Assembly: GCA_007134525.1 (NCBI GenBank)
Contig: SLKR01000027.1
Location: 1 to 41,679, forward strand
Origin: Bacteroidales bacterium
GTDB taxonomy: Bacteria; Bacteroidota; Bacteroidia; Bacteroidales; UBA7960
Direction: 5' to 3'
Length of the DNA stretch: 41,679 nt
The notes under the pieces are model-generated. The model was not told the origin of the DNA. It did no database searches and saw only the letters and a program-made list of their open reading frames with translations. Within the stretch, counting starts at the first letter, position 1, and each line of letters starts with the position of its first letter. This document shows, in pieces, positions 1 to 9,440 of this stretch. Both the position numbers and the translations under genes were made by a program.

Positions 1-78
1 AACTACCCATTGTTTTATCAGGAAAAGGAAATTGAAGCCTATCGGGAGTTTTTCAGTTATTATTATATGGATTTCTGA
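1..78 (+). CDS. C-terminal end of an unidentified protein (partial)
   Basis: An open frame enters from the left edge and stops at TGA 76-78. It encodes the last 25 residues of a protein rich in Tyr, Phe and Glu (ending YYYMDF). The fragment is too short to assign to a family. It sits about 100 bases before the bactofilin gene on the same strand, with a promoter-like box between them, so it probably ends a separate transcript. Confidence 0.55.
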   Translation, partial: NYPLFYQEKEIEAYREFFSYYYMDF

Positions 79-100
79 TGAGCCTGAGAAAAAGTTTGTT

Positions 101-108
101 TACTTTTG
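101..108 (+). promoter_or_regulatory. Bacteroidota-type -7 box (TACTTTTG) upstream of bactofilin/atp cluster
   Basis: TACTTTTG matches the Bacteroidota primary sigma -7 consensus TAnnTTTG exactly. It lies between the preceding stop codon and the bactofilin ATG at 176. I see no clear TTG about 20 bases upstream, so only the -7 half is supported. If used, transcription would start near 115 and could read through the ATP synthase genes. Confidence 0.4.
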
Positions 109-175
109 TCCGGTAGCAGAAAGATTTACTAATTTAGTTATATAAAGTTTAACAAACGTAAAACAGAGAACTGTA

Positions 176-562
176 ATGGTTAAACATAAAGAACCTGACC
201 ACACCGCAATAAATCTTGTTGGAGCTGGTACCACAATCAAGGGAGAGATCGATTCAAAGGGTGATATCAGGGTTGACGGAAAAGTTATTGGTGAATTACG
301 TTCAAAAGGGAAAATTGTGATTGGTGATACAGGCATTGTAGAAGGTGATATATTCTGCGTTAATGCTGATTTCTCCGGTAAGGTGGAAGGAAAGGCAGAT
401 GTGAGCGAGCTTTTGTCGCTTAAGTCGTCTGCTGTCTTCAGGGGGGATATTATCACAAATAAGTTGTCTATAGAACCCGGAGCAAGATTCACCGGTACAT
501 GTTCAATGGAAAAGGATGCCCCGGCCCAGCAGATGCCTGCCGGGGAAGGTAATAAAAGCTAA
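176..562 (+). CDS. bactofilin (polymer-forming cytoskeletal protein)
   Basis: Encodes a 128-residue bactofilin, a small protein that polymerises without nucleotide into filaments or sheets at the inner membrane and is used for cell shape or for localising envelope proteins. The core (about residues 12-108) shows the regular Gly-, Val- and Ile-rich six-residue periodicity of the bactofilin beta-helix (GEIDSKGDIRVDGKVIGEL, then GTGIVEGDI-like turns). The ends are short, charged and disordered-looking, as is usual. The ATG at 176 is the only sensible start. It lies 21 bases before a small membrane protein gene and upstream of atpB. Placement of a bactofilin ahead of the F0 genes is common in Bacteroidota, so co-transcription is likely, but the functional reason is unknown. 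Confidence 0.92.
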   Translation: MVKHKEPDHTAINLVGAGTTIKGEIDSKGDIRVDGKVIGELRSKGKIVIGDTGIVEGDIFCVNADFSGKVEGKADVSELLSLKSSAVFRGDIITNKLSIEPGARFTGTCSMEKDAPAQQMPAGEGNKS

Positions 563-583
563 TTTGTTTTACAGGCCCCAGGG

Positions 584-961
584 ATGGTTATAAAGCTAAG
601 GCAGTATATCAGGGATCTGACCTTGTTCGGGCTGTTGATATTTGCTGCCTACATCCTGTTCGGTTTATTTACGGCAGCAAGATTCACACCAACGTTGTCA
701 TGGTTTATTGTACCTTTTTTTTATTCTGTTGTTCTGGCTTCGTGGGTAATCATTAATATAGGTAAAGGCAGGAGTTCCAGAAGGTTCGGCAGCAGATACC
801 TGGGTGTTACCATGGTTCGTTTCATGCTTTATGTCGGGGTGTTAATGGTATATTCATTTTCTTTTCCACAGGACGCGGTAGTATTCATAATTACTTTTTT
901 TATTGTTTATTTCGCATTTACCCTATTTGAGGTATCATACCTTTACCGTGCACTGAAATAA
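584..961 (+). CDS. small four-helix membrane protein preceding atpB (AtpI-like position)
   Basis: Encodes 125 residues with four clear hydrophobic segments (about 14-31, 38-58, 75-92 and 98-118) separated by a short basic loop (GKGRSSRRFGSR). I do not recognise conserved motifs strongly enough for a firm family. Its position directly before the gene for F0 subunit a is where AtpI- or AtpZ-like assembly proteins, which help assemble the c-ring, are usually found. An accessory role in ATP synthase assembly is therefore an inference from context and topology. The gene lies 21 bases after bactofilin and 33 before atpB. Confidence 0.6.
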   Translation: MVIKLRQYIRDLTLFGLLIFAAYILFGLFTAARFTPTLSWFIVPFFYSVVLASWVIINIGKGRSSRRFGSRYLGVTMVRFMLYVGVLMVYSFSFPQDAVVFIITFFIVYFAFTLFEVSYLYRALK

Positions 962-994
962 AAACAACAGATTCAGGGCCAAAACAGTTTAAGC

Positions 995-2098
995 ATGTGC
1001 AACTCCCTTGTTTCCGTTTATAGGTCCGTTCTGCCTTCAATAAGGCTGATATCGGTAATTGTTCTGCTGTCTCTGCCAGTGGGTGTAATTGCAGATAGCG
1101 GAGACAGGGACTTTGATGCGAGGAAGGTAATAGTTGATCATGTTCTCGACAGCTATGAATGGCACCTGTTCGATATCGGGCAACATGAGTTTTCAATACC
1201 TCTTCCGGTTATACTCATATATGAAGGAAAGCCATACTTATTCCTTAGCAGTCGCTTTCATCACGGAAGACAGTCATACAGTGGCTTTGCCGTGGGAACC
1301 GAAGGTCGGAGCAGGGGTCGGGTAATAAGGGTACTTGATGACGGTATTACACCCGACCCGGATGCGTCATTTATTATAGATCTGTCAATAACAAAGAATG
1401 TTGTGGCGGTGTTTTTCTCATCCGCGCTTCTGTGTTTTCTATTTGTGGGGATCGGGAAAAGTTACAGCAGGGCTGATATTTATTCCACCCCAAAGGGCCT
1501 GCCGCTTTTCTTTGAACCACTAATACTTTTTGTCCGCGACCAGATAGCGATACTTGCAATAGGCCATGATAAATACAAAATTTTCATGCCATACTTGTTG
1601 ACGGTCTTCTTTTTTATTTTCCTGAATAACCTTCTCGGCCTGGTACCCATATTTCCGGGAGGAGCAAATGTTACAGGTAACATAAGTGTTACATTTGTGC
1701 TTGCCATGTTTACCTTCTTTACCACCCACTGGTATGCCAACAGGACCTACTGGCAACATATGTTCAACACGCCAGGGATACCGGCATTTTTGAAGTTTCC
1801 AGTTCCAATACTTCCGGTAATTGAGATGGCGGGAGCATTTATCAAGCCATTTGTACTCATGATCAGGTTATTTGCAAACATGACCGCTGGCCACATGGTC
1901 ATTCTAAGCCTTACATCGCTGATATTCGTCCTCGGGTCTGTAAGTATTCTGATGGGCTATGCTATTTCGCCAATTACTGTTATATTTCTTATATTTCTTA
2001 ATTTTCTGAAGATTCTCGTATCTTTTTTACAAGCATATATTTTTACGCTATTTAGTGCGTTCTTTTTTGGAATGGCCGTGCCCAAAGCAGGCCATTGA
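995..2098 (+). CDS. atpB: F0F1 ATP synthase subunit a
   Basis: Encodes the 367-residue membrane subunit a, which forms the two proton half-channels against the rotating c-ring. The hallmark helix IKPFVLMIRLFANMTAGH (283-300) carries the essential Arg, here R291. The protein is much longer than the roughly 270-residue E. coli form. Residues 1-33 look like a signal peptide (basic start, hydrophobic stretch, then VIADS). Residues about 34-130 form a non-membrane domain predicted to lie in the periplasm, a feature of Bacteroidota AtpB. The helical core starts near residue 135. The stop codon at 2096-2098 lies 26 bases before the preferred atpE start. Confidence 0.95.
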   Translation: MCNSLVSVYRSVLPSIRLISVIVLLSLPVGVIADSGDRDFDARKVIVDHVLDSYEWHLFDIGQHEFSIPLPVILIYEGKPYLFLSSRFHHGRQSYSGFAVGTEGRSRGRVIRVLDDGITPDPDASFIIDLSITKNVVAVFFSSALLCFLFVGIGKSYSRADIYSTPKGLPLFFEPLILFVRDQIAILAIGHDKYKIFMPYLLTVFFFIFLNNLLGLVPIFPGGANVTGNISVTFVLAMFTFFTTHWYANRTYWQHMFNTPGIPAFLKFPVPILPVIEMAGAFIKPFVLMIRLFANMTAGHMVILSLTSLIFVLGSVSILMGYAISPITVIFLIFLNFLKILVSFLQAYIFTLFSAFFFGMAVPKAGH

Positions 2099-2124
2099 TT
2101 ACAAACCCTAAACAATTTGAAACA

Positions 2125-2385
2125 ATGAGCTTCTTATTTGTAATGTTAACCAGTGTTGATATAGCCCATGAATGGATGAAGCTTGGGGCTGCCTTCACAG
2201 CTGTGATTGCTGTATTTGGTGCGGCCTATGGTATAGCGTCTATTGCCAGGAGTGCCATTGACAATATAGCCAGGCAGCCTGAGGCCGGAACCGACCTGAG
2301 ATCATCTATGGTAGTTGCTGCAGCACTTATTGAAGGTATTACCTTCTTTGCCCTGGTGATAGTTCTGTTAACGCTGTTTGTATAG
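2125..2385 (+). CDS. atpE: F0F1 ATP synthase subunit c
   Basis: Encodes the c-ring hairpin, 86 residues from the ATG at 2125. An in-frame TTG at 2095 overlaps the atpB stop and adds ten non-conserved residues, so the ATG is preferred. Helix 1 carries small residues (GAAFTAV, GAAYGIAS), the polar loop is ARQPEA (49-54) and helix 2 carries the ion-binding carboxylate E70 (AALIEGITFF). The residues that make sodium-type c subunits bind Na+ are not present: the helix 1 Gln position is Ile and the residue after E70 is Gly rather than Ser. This points to a proton ring. Confidence 0.94.
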   Translation: MSFLFVMLTSVDIAHEWMKLGAAFTAVIAVFGAAYGIASIARSAIDNIARQPEAGTDLRSSMVVAAALIEGITFFALVIVLLTLFV

Positions 2386-2435
2386 TTAGAGCAAACAGTA
2401 CTTATCATCAGGATCAAACATAAAATTATCTGATC

Positions 2436-2930
2436 ATGGAACTATTGATGCCAGGTTTGGGACTTGTTTTCTGGATGGCTGTTTCATTCGGCTTCGTTTT
2501 GCTTATCCTGAAGAAGTATGCCTGGAAACCTATTCTTCAGGTTCTTAACCAGAGGGAAAAGCAGCTGGCCAAGTCTTTCAGTGATGCCAGGCGGATAGAG
2601 TATGAAATGTCTCAGCTAGCAACTCTTAAGACCACCAGGGTTGCTGAAGCCGATCAGGCTGCTGCAGAAATAATTGCAGAAGCCAGGGCAGAGGCAGAAC
2701 GCATAGTCGCCGGTGCCAGGGAAAAAGCGAAGGAGGAGGCCTCCAGTATTGCCAGCAAGACCGACGAACTTCTTGAGAAGTACAAAAAGGAGGCAATGCA
2801 GGAGATAAAGGGTCAGCTTTCAACGCTTTCGCTAGAAATTGCCGAGAAGGTCCTGAGGGAAGAGTTCAGTGACAGGGACAGAAACCTGAAATATGTCAGC
2901 AGGTTGCTGGATGATGTAGCAATCAACTAG
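2436..2930 (+). CDS. atpF: F0F1 ATP synthase subunit b
   Basis: Encodes the 164-residue peripheral-stalk subunit b. One N-terminal membrane helix (about residues 5-27) is followed by a long charged coiled coil rich in Ala, Glu, Arg and Lys (about 40-150). This matches the usual length and layout of bacterial b subunits. The protein dimerises and, with delta, holds the catalytic head still against the rotor. It sits between atpE and atpH as in most bacteria. Confidence 0.95.
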   Translation: MELLMPGLGLVFWMAVSFGFVLLILKKYAWKPILQVLNQREKQLAKSFSDARRIEYEMSQLATLKTTRVAEADQAAAEIIAEARAEAERIVAGAREKAKEEASSIASKTDELLEKYKKEAMQEIKGQLSTLSLEIAEKVLREEFSDRDRNLKYVSRLLDDVAIN

Positions 2931-2950
2931 CTGTCAAATATTTGATTATT

Positions 2951-3496
2951 ATGGCCCGTAACAAGCATATATTATACAGGAGATACGCAAGGGCACTTCT
3001 GTCGCTGGCCATAGAAAAAAATATCCTTGAACGTTCTTATGAGGATATGAAGATGGTAGGTCATGTGTTTTCCGGGTCGCCTGAACTGAAAATAATTTTG
3101 AAAAGCCCTGTAATAAGGCTATCAAAGAAACAGAAAATATTGGACCGCATCTTCAACAAGCTTATACACCCGGTGGTGATGAGGTATTTGTTGCTGATCG
3201 CCAAAAAACAGAGAGGTGATGCCATAGAGGGAATTTCTTCAGCCTATGTTACTGTTTACAAACAGTATCTCGGAATTGAAACGGTAAGGGTAACAACGGC
3301 CGTACCCATTGACGGGAAACTTCGTTCCCGGGCTTTGGAAGCTGCCCATACGCTAACTACCAGCGAGATTGAGTTTGAAGAGGAAGTTAACCCTGAGATA
3401 ATTGGAGGTTTTATCCTAAACCTGGGTGAAAAGCAGTATAATGCAAGTGTAAAGCACAGGTACAACCTTATCAGGAAGCATCTAAACAACAGCTAA
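2951..3496 (+). CDS. atpH: F0F1 ATP synthase subunit delta
   Basis: Encodes subunit delta (OSCP), which links the b dimer to the top of the alpha/beta head. The ATG at 2951 gives 181 residues starting [20 protein letters not shown], matching the family pattern in which a short N-terminus precedes YARAL. An upstream in-frame TTG at 2942 is not favoured. The helical N-terminal domain (about 5-110) and the C-terminal part with the conserved [19 protein letters not shown]-like strand are both present. The atpA ATG follows one base after the stop. Confidence 0.93.
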   Translation: MARNKHILYRRYARALLSLAIEKNILERSYEDMKMVGHVFSGSPELKIILKSPVIRLSKKQKILDRIFNKLIHPVVMRYLLLIAKKQRGDAIEGISSAYVTVYKQYLGIETVRVTTAVPIDGKLRSRALEAAHTLTTSEIEFEEEVNPEIIGGFILNLGEKQYNASVKHRYNLIRKHLNNS

Positions 3497-3497
3497 A

Positions 3498-5084
3498 ATG
3501 TCAGATATCAAACCATCTGAAATATCAGCAATACTGCGCCAGGAAATGGCTGGGTTTAATATGGAAACCGAACTTGAAGAAACCGGTACAGTTCTCCAGG
3601 TGGGTGACGGCATAGCCCGTGTTTACGGCCTGAGCAATGCCTGGGCAGGAGAGATGATAAGTTGTAATGATGGGCAGCTGACCGGAGTTGTCCTCAACCT
3701 TGAAGAAGATAATGCCGGAGTGGTTTTGCTTGGCGATTCACGCAACCTGAGTGAAGGCGATATTGTAAAACGTACCGGGCACATAGTATCTGTAAAAACC
3801 GGCGAAGGCCTGCTGGGAAGAGTAGTTAATACACTTGGTGAACCAATTGACGGTAAAGGACCTGTTGAAGGAGAGCTTTATGAGATGCCCCTTGAACGTA
3901 AGGCACCCGGAGTAATATTTCGCCAGCCGGTAAACGAGCCGCTTCAAACCGGCCTGAAGGCAATAGATGCGATGATCCCTATTGGCAGGGGGCAAAGGGA
4001 GCTGATCATAGGTGATCGCCAGACCGGGAAAACGGCCATAGCCGTTGATACCATTATTAACCAAAGAGATAATTACGAAAAAGGAGAACCTGTTTTCTGT
4101 ATATATGTCGCCGTGGGGCAAAAGGGTTCAACTGTAGCTAATATCGTAAATCAGCTTGAGAAACACGGGGCAATGAATTATACGGTGGTTGTTGCAGCTT
4201 CAGCCAGTGATCCTGCTGCAATGCAGTTTTTTGCACCATTCACCGGAGCTTCCATCGGGGAGTTCTTTAGGGATACAGGCAGACATGCCCTTGTGATATA
4301 TGATGATTTGTCGAAGCAGGCCGTTTCATACAGGGAGATATCATTGCTGCTTCGGCGCCCGCCCGGCAGGGAGGCATATCCCGGGGACGTATTCTATCTC
4401 CACTCGCGCCTGCTGGAAAGGGCCGCTAAAATAATCGAGTCGGATGATATTGCCCGGACAATGAACGATATTCCGGTTTCAATAAAGGAAATGGTAAAAG
4501 GCGGGGGTTCTCTGACAGCACTTCCTGTTGTGGAAACACAGGCAGGGGATGTATCTGCTTATATTCCGACAAACGTGATATCCATAACTGACGGACAGAT
4601 ATTCCTTGAGGCATCTTTGTTTAATTCGGGCATAAGGCCTGCTATAAATGTGGGTGTCTCTGTAAGCAGGGTTGGGGGTAATGCACAAATGAATGCAATG
4701 AAAAAGGTTGCAGGCAGCCTGAAGATAGACCAGGCCCATTATCGTGAACTTGAAGCATTTTCGAAATTTGGTTCAGACCTTGATGCTTCTACGAAGGCAG
4801 TGCTTGAAAAGGGTGTCCGGAATGTGGAGATACTCAAGCAGGCGCAGTACAGCCCGATTGCGGTTGAAGAGCAGGTTGCGATAATTTTCTGCGGCACAAA
4901 GGGGCTTCTTATTGACGTGCCTGTGGCAAGGATAACCCAATTCGAAAGGGAGTATATATCTGCGCTCAGGGTTGCGCATCCTGAATTACTTGAAGGTATC
5001 AGGCAAGGGAAGTGGGATTCTGATATAACCGCAACACTCCGTAATGTTGCAGCTGAGATAAGGGAAAGAGTATGCAAAGCCTGA
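3498..5084 (+). CDS. atpA: F0F1 ATP synthase subunit alpha
   Basis: Encodes the 528-residue non-catalytic nucleotide-binding subunit alpha of F1. The P-loop GDRQTGKT lies at residues 172-179. Other family marks are [11 protein letters not shown] near 35-44, [19 protein letters not shown] and [20 protein letters not shown]. The length is slightly above the E. coli protein. The end overlaps atpG by 13 bases, which suggests translational coupling. No beta (atpD) or epsilon (atpC) gene follows. In many Bacteroidota these are encoded separately, so absence from this window does not mean absence from the genome. Confidence 0.97.
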   Translation: MSDIKPSEISAILRQEMAGFNMETELEETGTVLQVGDGIARVYGLSNAWAGEMISCNDGQLTGVVLNLEEDNAGVVLLGDSRNLSEGDIVKRTGHIVSVKTGEGLLGRVVNTLGEPIDGKGPVEGELYEMPLERKAPGVIFRQPVNEPLQTGLKAIDAMIPIGRGQRELIIGDRQTGKTAIAVDTIINQRDNYEKGEPVFCIYVAVGQKGSTVANIVNQLEKHGAMNYTVVVAASASDPAAMQFFAPFTGASIGEFFRDTGRHALVIYDDLSKQAVSYREISLLLRRPPGREAYPGDVFYLHSRLLERAAKIIESDDIARTMNDIPVSIKEMVKGGGSLTALPVVETQAGDVSAYIPTNVISITDGQIFLEASLFNSGIRPAINVGVSVSRVGGNAQMNAMKKVAGSLKIDQAHYRELEAFSKFGSDLDASTKAVLEKGVRNVEILKQAQYSPIAVEEQVAIIFCGTKGLLIDVPVARITQFEREYISALRVAHPELLEGIRQGKWDSDITATLRNVAAEIRERVCKA

Positions 5085-5965
5085 AGGAGACAAGATCCAG
5101 GATCGAAACTGTGAGGTCTACCCGGAAGATAACCAGTGCCATGAAAATGGTGTCAGCTTCCAGGTTACGCAAGGTTCAGAATAATATAGTCCACTTAAGG
5201 TATTACTCTTCGCTTTTGAGGCAGATACTTGAAGAGGTGACAGAGCAGTTGCCTATATCCGGTCTGGGTGTATTTTTGAAGGAACGGCCGGATATCAGGG
5301 ATGTGCTGGTTATTAGTATCGGATCCAATAAAGGCCTGTGCGGAACGTACAATGCCCTTGTAATTAAGCATACTCTGGGAGAAATTGACCGGCTCCGAAA
5401 GGAGGGTTCAAGGGTCAGGCTTTTCACGGTCGGCAAAAGGATTGAGAAGTTTTTTACCGGCAGGGGTTTTGATATTGCCGGCAGCAACAATGGGATAATT
5501 GACAAATTCAGTTTCGGGCCTGCTGATGAATTTGCCTCCGCAATAATGGATATGTTTCTGAAAGAAAATGCCGGACGGATACTTGTTGTTTACAACAGAT
5601 TTGAGAATGCAATTGTGCACAGGCTTACCACGGAGCAACTGATCCCGGTGCCCGGAGAAACAATGATGCAGGCCGAAAGGGAGGCAGGTCAGGAGCTGTA
5701 TGAAGACCCTGTTATCCTTGAGCCCTCATCCGTTGAGGTAGCGGAAGCGATGTGCCGGAGGTATATATCCTACAATGTATACCGTATTATGCTTGACGCC
5801 TCTGCATCGGAGCATGGCAGCAGGATGACCGCAATGCATAAGGCTACCGACAATGCAGACGATATGTTGCGGGCACTTACACTCAAGTACAATAAAGCAA
5901 GGCAGGCATCAGTTACCAGGGAGCTTATGGACATAATAGGTGGTACTGGCAGGGAGGATGTCTGA
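5072..5965 (+). CDS. atpG: F0F1 ATP synthase subunit gamma
   Basis: Encodes the 297-residue central rotor shaft of F1. The N-terminal helix [18 protein letters not shown] and the C-terminal helix ending in [10 protein letters not shown] are the conserved antiparallel coiled coil that rotates inside the alpha/beta ring. In between lies the Rossmann-like part with GLCGTYN. The gene starts inside the end of atpA. It ends three bases from the convergent XdhC-family gene with no hairpin between them. Confidence 0.96.
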   Translation: MQSLKETRSRIETVRSTRKITSAMKMVSASRLRKVQNNIVHLRYYSSLLRQILEEVTEQLPISGLGVFLKERPDIRDVLVISIGSNKGLCGTYNALVIKHTLGEIDRLRKEGSRVRLFTVGKRIEKFFTGRGFDIAGSNNGIIDKFSFGPADEFASAIMDMFLKENAGRILVVYNRFENAIVHRLTTEQLIPVPGETMMQAEREAGQELYEDPVILEPSSVEVAEAMCRRYISYNVYRIMLDASASEHGSRMTAMHKATDNADDMLRALTLKYNKARQASVTRELMDIIGGTGREDV

Positions 5966-5968
5966 CAT

Positions 5969-6928
5969 TTACTCCTGTCCGTTATTTTTGAGTTTAACAA
6001 TCTGGGCCGCTATGCTTAAAGCTATTTCTGCAGTGGTTGTGGCTCCAATGTCGATGCCCACGGGAGAGTGAATCTTCTGCAGCTGCTCTCTGGATGCACC
6101 ATTTTCGATGAGATTGGAGAATACAGTTTCAACCTTCTTCCTGCTGCCTATCATGCCGGTATACTTAATGGGCAGATGCAACAAACTTTCCAGGATATAC
6201 TGATCCTTAGCATGTGAGTTGGTCATGATCACCACGTAAGAATTTTCAGGATCCCTGATCTCAACCCCTGCCCTCTGATAATCGATGTTTTTCCTTGAGT
6301 GTGCAAATTTATTGCATTTCATGGTTGGCATTCCCTTCCTGTCATCCAGAACAACTACCCTGAAATCCAGCATTGCGGCCAGCTGGCTTAAAGGAATACT
6401 TATATGCCCCCCTCCGAAAATATATAATGTTTCAGGGGGGGTTACAGTTTCCTGATATAACCACTTTCCCCTGCTTTTCGATATCCCCGTTAATTGTTCA
6501 CCTTTCATCCCTGCGGAAACAGTGAATCCATCAGGCGAGGCCTTTATCGTCGTCACTTCCCCATTTTCAATCCTTTCGATAATGGTCCTTATTTTGGGAG
6601 CATCAGAAGGAATGAGCGGCAGCAATATATGTGTCTGTTCACCGGCACATATCAGCCCTGAGGCCTCCCTTCCGGCTTTTTCGGAGTGGACCTGCCTTTT
6701 TAGTATGCAACTGGAGCTGGATTCATTCAGCATCTTAACCGACAGTTTCACCATATTATGCTCCATTATTCCTCCGCCTATTGAACCTGCTGTTTCCTCT
6801 CCAGCTGCCACAGCCATTTTAAACCCTTTTCGGCCCGGGCTGCTGCCCCTGACATCCCCTACTATAACAAGGATAACGGGATCATTTGCCAAGAGTCTGT
6901 TTTCGGTAAAAATCCAGAGGTCTTCCAT
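5969..6928 (-). CDS. XdhC/CoxI-family molybdenum-cofactor maturation protein
   Basis: Encodes 319 residues of the XdhC family, whose members bind molybdenum cofactor, present it to a sulfurase and insert it into xanthine-dehydrogenase-type enzymes. The N-terminal XdhC/CoxI domain shows GDVRGSSPGRKGFKMAV and GSIGGGIMEHNMV. The C-terminal Rossmann-like domain begins at YIFGGGHISIPLSQLA and includes GMIGSRKKVE and GIDIGATTTAEIALSI near the end. The gene is divergent from the YgeY-type hydrolase across 101 bases. No xanthine dehydrogenase subunit is present here, so its client enzyme must be encoded elsewhere. I am confident in the family but not in the client. Confidence 0.88.
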   Translation of the reverse strand: MEDLWIFTENRLLANDPVILVIVGDVRGSSPGRKGFKMAVAAGEETAGSIGGGIMEHNMVKLSVKMLNESSSSCILKRQVHSEKAGREASGLICAGEQTHILLPLIPSDAPKIRTIIERIENGEVTTIKASPDGFTVSAGMKGEQLTGISKSRGKWLYQETVTPPETLYIFGGGHISIPLSQLAAMLDFRVVVLDDRKGMPTMKCNKFAHSRKNIDYQRAGVEIRDPENSYVVIMTNSHAKDQYILESLLHLPIKYTGMIGSRKKVETVFSNLIENGASREQLQKIHSPVGIDIGATTTAEIALSIAAQIVKLKNNGQE

Positions 6929-7029
6929 ATTGCTGCTTTTAGGTAAATATATGTAATTCCTGCCGTTTTTTACAATTAGATTTTGTCAAAAAACCATATC
7001 TTTAAGGCATTGCTGAAAAAACAGGCTTT

Positions 7030-8214
7030 ATGGATAAAACAGGGATGATTAGGGAACTGTCGGAAAAATACAGGAATTTTACAGCCGGCAACCTTTCAAA
7101 ACTAATAGGGATAAAGTCGCTGAGTCTTCAGGAGGCTGAAGTTCAGAAGGAACTCATGCGGCAGATGCAGGAGGCCGGTTTTGATAATGTAAGGATGGAC
7201 GGGCTGGGCAATGTCATTGGAAGGATTGGAAAAGGGAAACGAGTTCTGGCATTTGATGCACATATGGATACGGTAGACCTTGGAAACCTTGCCGACTGGA
7301 ATTTCGATCCGCTATCCGGGGAAATTGCCGGCGGCTATGTTCATGGCCGGGGAAGTGTTGACCAGAAGGGGGGTGCTGCATCCTTTGTTACTGCCGGCCG
7401 TATACTTAAGGATATTGCATTTGACCGCGACATTAGTATATTCTTCGTGGGCAGTGTAATGGAGGAGGACTGTGACGGGCTCTGCTGGAAATACCTTATT
7501 GAGGAGGAGGGGCTTAAACCCGACGCAGTTGTTGTTACCGAACCTACAAATATGAATTTATACAGGGGGCAGAGGGGAAGGATGGAAATGCAGATCGAGT
7601 TTTTCGGGCGTTCCTGTCATGGTTCTGCTCCTGAAAGGGGAGAGAACGCAATTTATATGGCTTCCAGGTCAGCCCTGGAGATTGAAAAGCTTAATGAAAG
7701 ACTGGAAGCTGATGATTTCCTGGGCAAGGGGACAATAACAGCATCAGAACTAATATCAGAGAGCCCTTCCTTATGTGCAGTAGCAGATTATGCACGGCTG
7801 CATCTCGACCGCAGGCTTACCTGGGGTGAAACCAGGGAGGGTGCTCTCAGACAGGTTGAAGAGCTATTAGGTGGTATGAGGGCTGAGGTTAAGGTTCTGA
7901 ATTATGAGGAGAGTTCATTTACCGGGCTTCGTTATGGCATGGAAAAATATTACCCCTGCTGGAAGCTCCCTGAGAACCATAAAATGATAAAGAATGCGGC
8001 ACTGGTATTTGAAAGCCTTTTTAATAAGGCTCCACATATAGGTAAGTGGACATTTTCAACAAATGGTGTCAGTATCAATGGAATATATGGGATACCGGTT
8101 ATAGGTTTTGGACCCGGTAATGAAATATTTGCACATGCACCCAACGAAAAGGTTCCGGTTGACCACCTGGTTGGGGCTTCCGCCTTTTATGCAGCACTTG
8201 CCTGCAGCTTCTGA
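7030..8214 (+). CDS. ygeY: YgeY-type M20 family metallohydrolase
   Basis: Encodes a 394-residue zinc-dependent M20 peptidase/deacylase. Predicted metal ligands are visible: H78 in DAHMD, D111 in RGSVDQKGG, the MEED pair near 144-147, and E171 in VTEPTN. The lid/dimerisation domain begins near GRSCHGSAPERGENAI. The overall pattern follows the selenium/purine-associated YgeY subfamily of M20 hydrolases. The substrate is not established; in the enterobacterial cluster it is thought to act on amide or ureide intermediates of purine breakdown. It lies five bases before the YgeW-type gene, which supports joint function. Confidence 0.85.
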   Translation: MDKTGMIRELSEKYRNFTAGNLSKLIGIKSLSLQEAEVQKELMRQMQEAGFDNVRMDGLGNVIGRIGKGKRVLAFDAHMDTVDLGNLADWNFDPLSGEIAGGYVHGRGSVDQKGGAASFVTAGRILKDIAFDRDISIFFVGSVMEEDCDGLCWKYLIEEEGLKPDAVVVTEPTNMNLYRGQRGRMEMQIEFFGRSCHGSAPERGENAIYMASRSALEIEKLNERLEADDFLGKGTITASELISESPSLCAVADYARLHLDRRLTWGETREGALRQVEELLGGMRAEVKVLNYEESSFTGLRYGMEKYYPCWKLPENHKMIKNAALVFESLFNKAPHIGKWTFSTNGVSINGIYGIPVIGFGPGNEIFAHAPNEKVPVDHLVGASAFYAALACSF

Positions 8215-8219
8215 AAATT

Positions 8220-9440
8220 ATGAACCTTCAAACTGGTATGGTTGTAATGCATGAAATATTCAATAAAGCAAGGGAAATTGAGCAATCAGGCAATGGCCTT
8301 TATGGAAAGGATTTTTTGCTTACATGGGAAAAGGAACTGAATGACCTGAGGCTTGTACTTTCTGTTGCAGACATTCTTATGCAGATGCGAAGCAAAGGGC
8401 TGTCTCCACGTGTATTTGATTCCGGCCTCGCAGTATCAAACTTCCGCGATAAATCCACAAGGACCAGGTTTTCATTTGCTTCGGCCTGCAACCTTTTGGG
8501 GCTGGCAGTCCAGGACCTTGACGAGGAGAAATCCCAGCTTTCACATGGCGAAACATCACGTGAAACTGCCGTTATGGTATCCTTCCTTACTGACTTTATA
8601 GGAATACGTGATGATATCTTCCTCGGAGAGGGAAACCGTTATATGAGAGAGGTCGCCTCCGCACTGGATGAAAGTTTCAGTGCAGGAATTCTTCCGCTGC
8701 GACCTGGAATTGTCAACCTGCAATGTGATATGGATCATCCGACCCAGTCGCTGGCTGACCTTATGCACCTTGAAAAAGAGTTTGGCTCACTCGAGGCACT
8801 CCGGGGGAAAAAGATAGTAATGAGCTGGGCATACTCTCCCAGTTATGGCAAACCTCTTTCCGTCCCTCAGGGTGTTACATCAATTATGACCCGGCTGGGG
8901 ATGAATGTTGTTCTTGCCCATCCTGAAGGATATGGACTTATACCTGAAATAGTAAAAATGGCATCCGAAAATGCCCGTGACAGCGGGGGCACTTTTAGTA
9001 TCAGCAATTCTATGGAGGATGCTGTAAGGGATGCTGATATAGTATATCCCAAAAGCTGGGCGCCCTACCAGATAATGGAGAGGCGGACTGCAATGCTGAA
9101 AGCCGGAGATAGTAAGGCGCTGGAGGATCTTGAGAAAGAGTGCCTTAATGAGAACTCCAGACATGTTGACTGGGAATACGGCCTTAGGACTAAATCGCTG
9201 ACAGCAGGAAGAAATGCTCTGTATATGCATTGTCTTCCTGCAGATATCTCCGGGGTTTCATGCAGCAGGGGAGAAGTGAGCGGCGAGGTATTTGAGTACT
9301 CCCGCCTGGACACATACAGGCAGGCTGGTTACAAACCATATATCATAGCCGCCATGATGCTCTGTAACAGGTTTGCATCTCCCTCAGAAATGCTCAGTAA
9401 TATTTTGGAAAAAGATAAATCAAGGATCAGTCAGTTATGA
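8220..9440 (+). CDS. ygeW: YgeW-type knotted carbamoyltransferase
   Basis: Encodes 406 residues, colinear with E. coli YgeW as I recall it. The carbamoyl-phosphate site STRTR is at 79-83 (FRDKSTRTRFSFASA). Other shared blocks are DLDEEKSQLSHGETSRETA, NLQCDMDHPTQSLADL, TWAYSPSYGKPLSVPQG-like MSWAYSPSYGKPLS, DIVYPKSWAPY and MHCLPADISGVSC. The family is a trefoil-knotted transcarbamylase of unsettled substrate, proposed to work in the catabolic direction to release carbamoyl phosphate. In-frame ATGs at 8238 and 8247 are alternative starts; 8247 gives a length close to the E. coli protein. The 3' end overlaps the amidase by four bases (ATGA). Confidence 0.88.
   Translation: MNLQTGMVVMHEIFNKAREIEQSGNGLYGKDFLLTWEKELNDLRLVLSVADILMQMRSKGLSPRVFDSGLAVSNFRDKSTRTRFSFASACNLLGLAVQDLDEEKSQLSHGETSRETAVMVSFLTDFIGIRDDIFLGEGNRYMREVASALDESFSAGILPLRPGIVNLQCDMDHPTQSLADLMHLEKEFGSLEALRGKKIVMSWAYSPSYGKPLSVPQGVTSIMTRLGMNVVLAHPEGYGLIPEIVKMASENARDSGGTFSISNSMEDAVRDADIVYPKSWAPYQIMERRTAMLKAGDSKALEDLEKECLNENSRHVDWEYGLRTKSLTAGRNALYMHCLPADISGVSCSRGEVSGEVFEYSRLDTYRQAGYKPYIIAAMMLCNRFASPSEMLSNILEKDKSRISQL

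Noticed and set aside
2095-2124. TTG start for atpE overlapping the atpB stop
   Set aside because: The ten added residues are not typical of subunit c; the ATG at 2125 gives the normal length.
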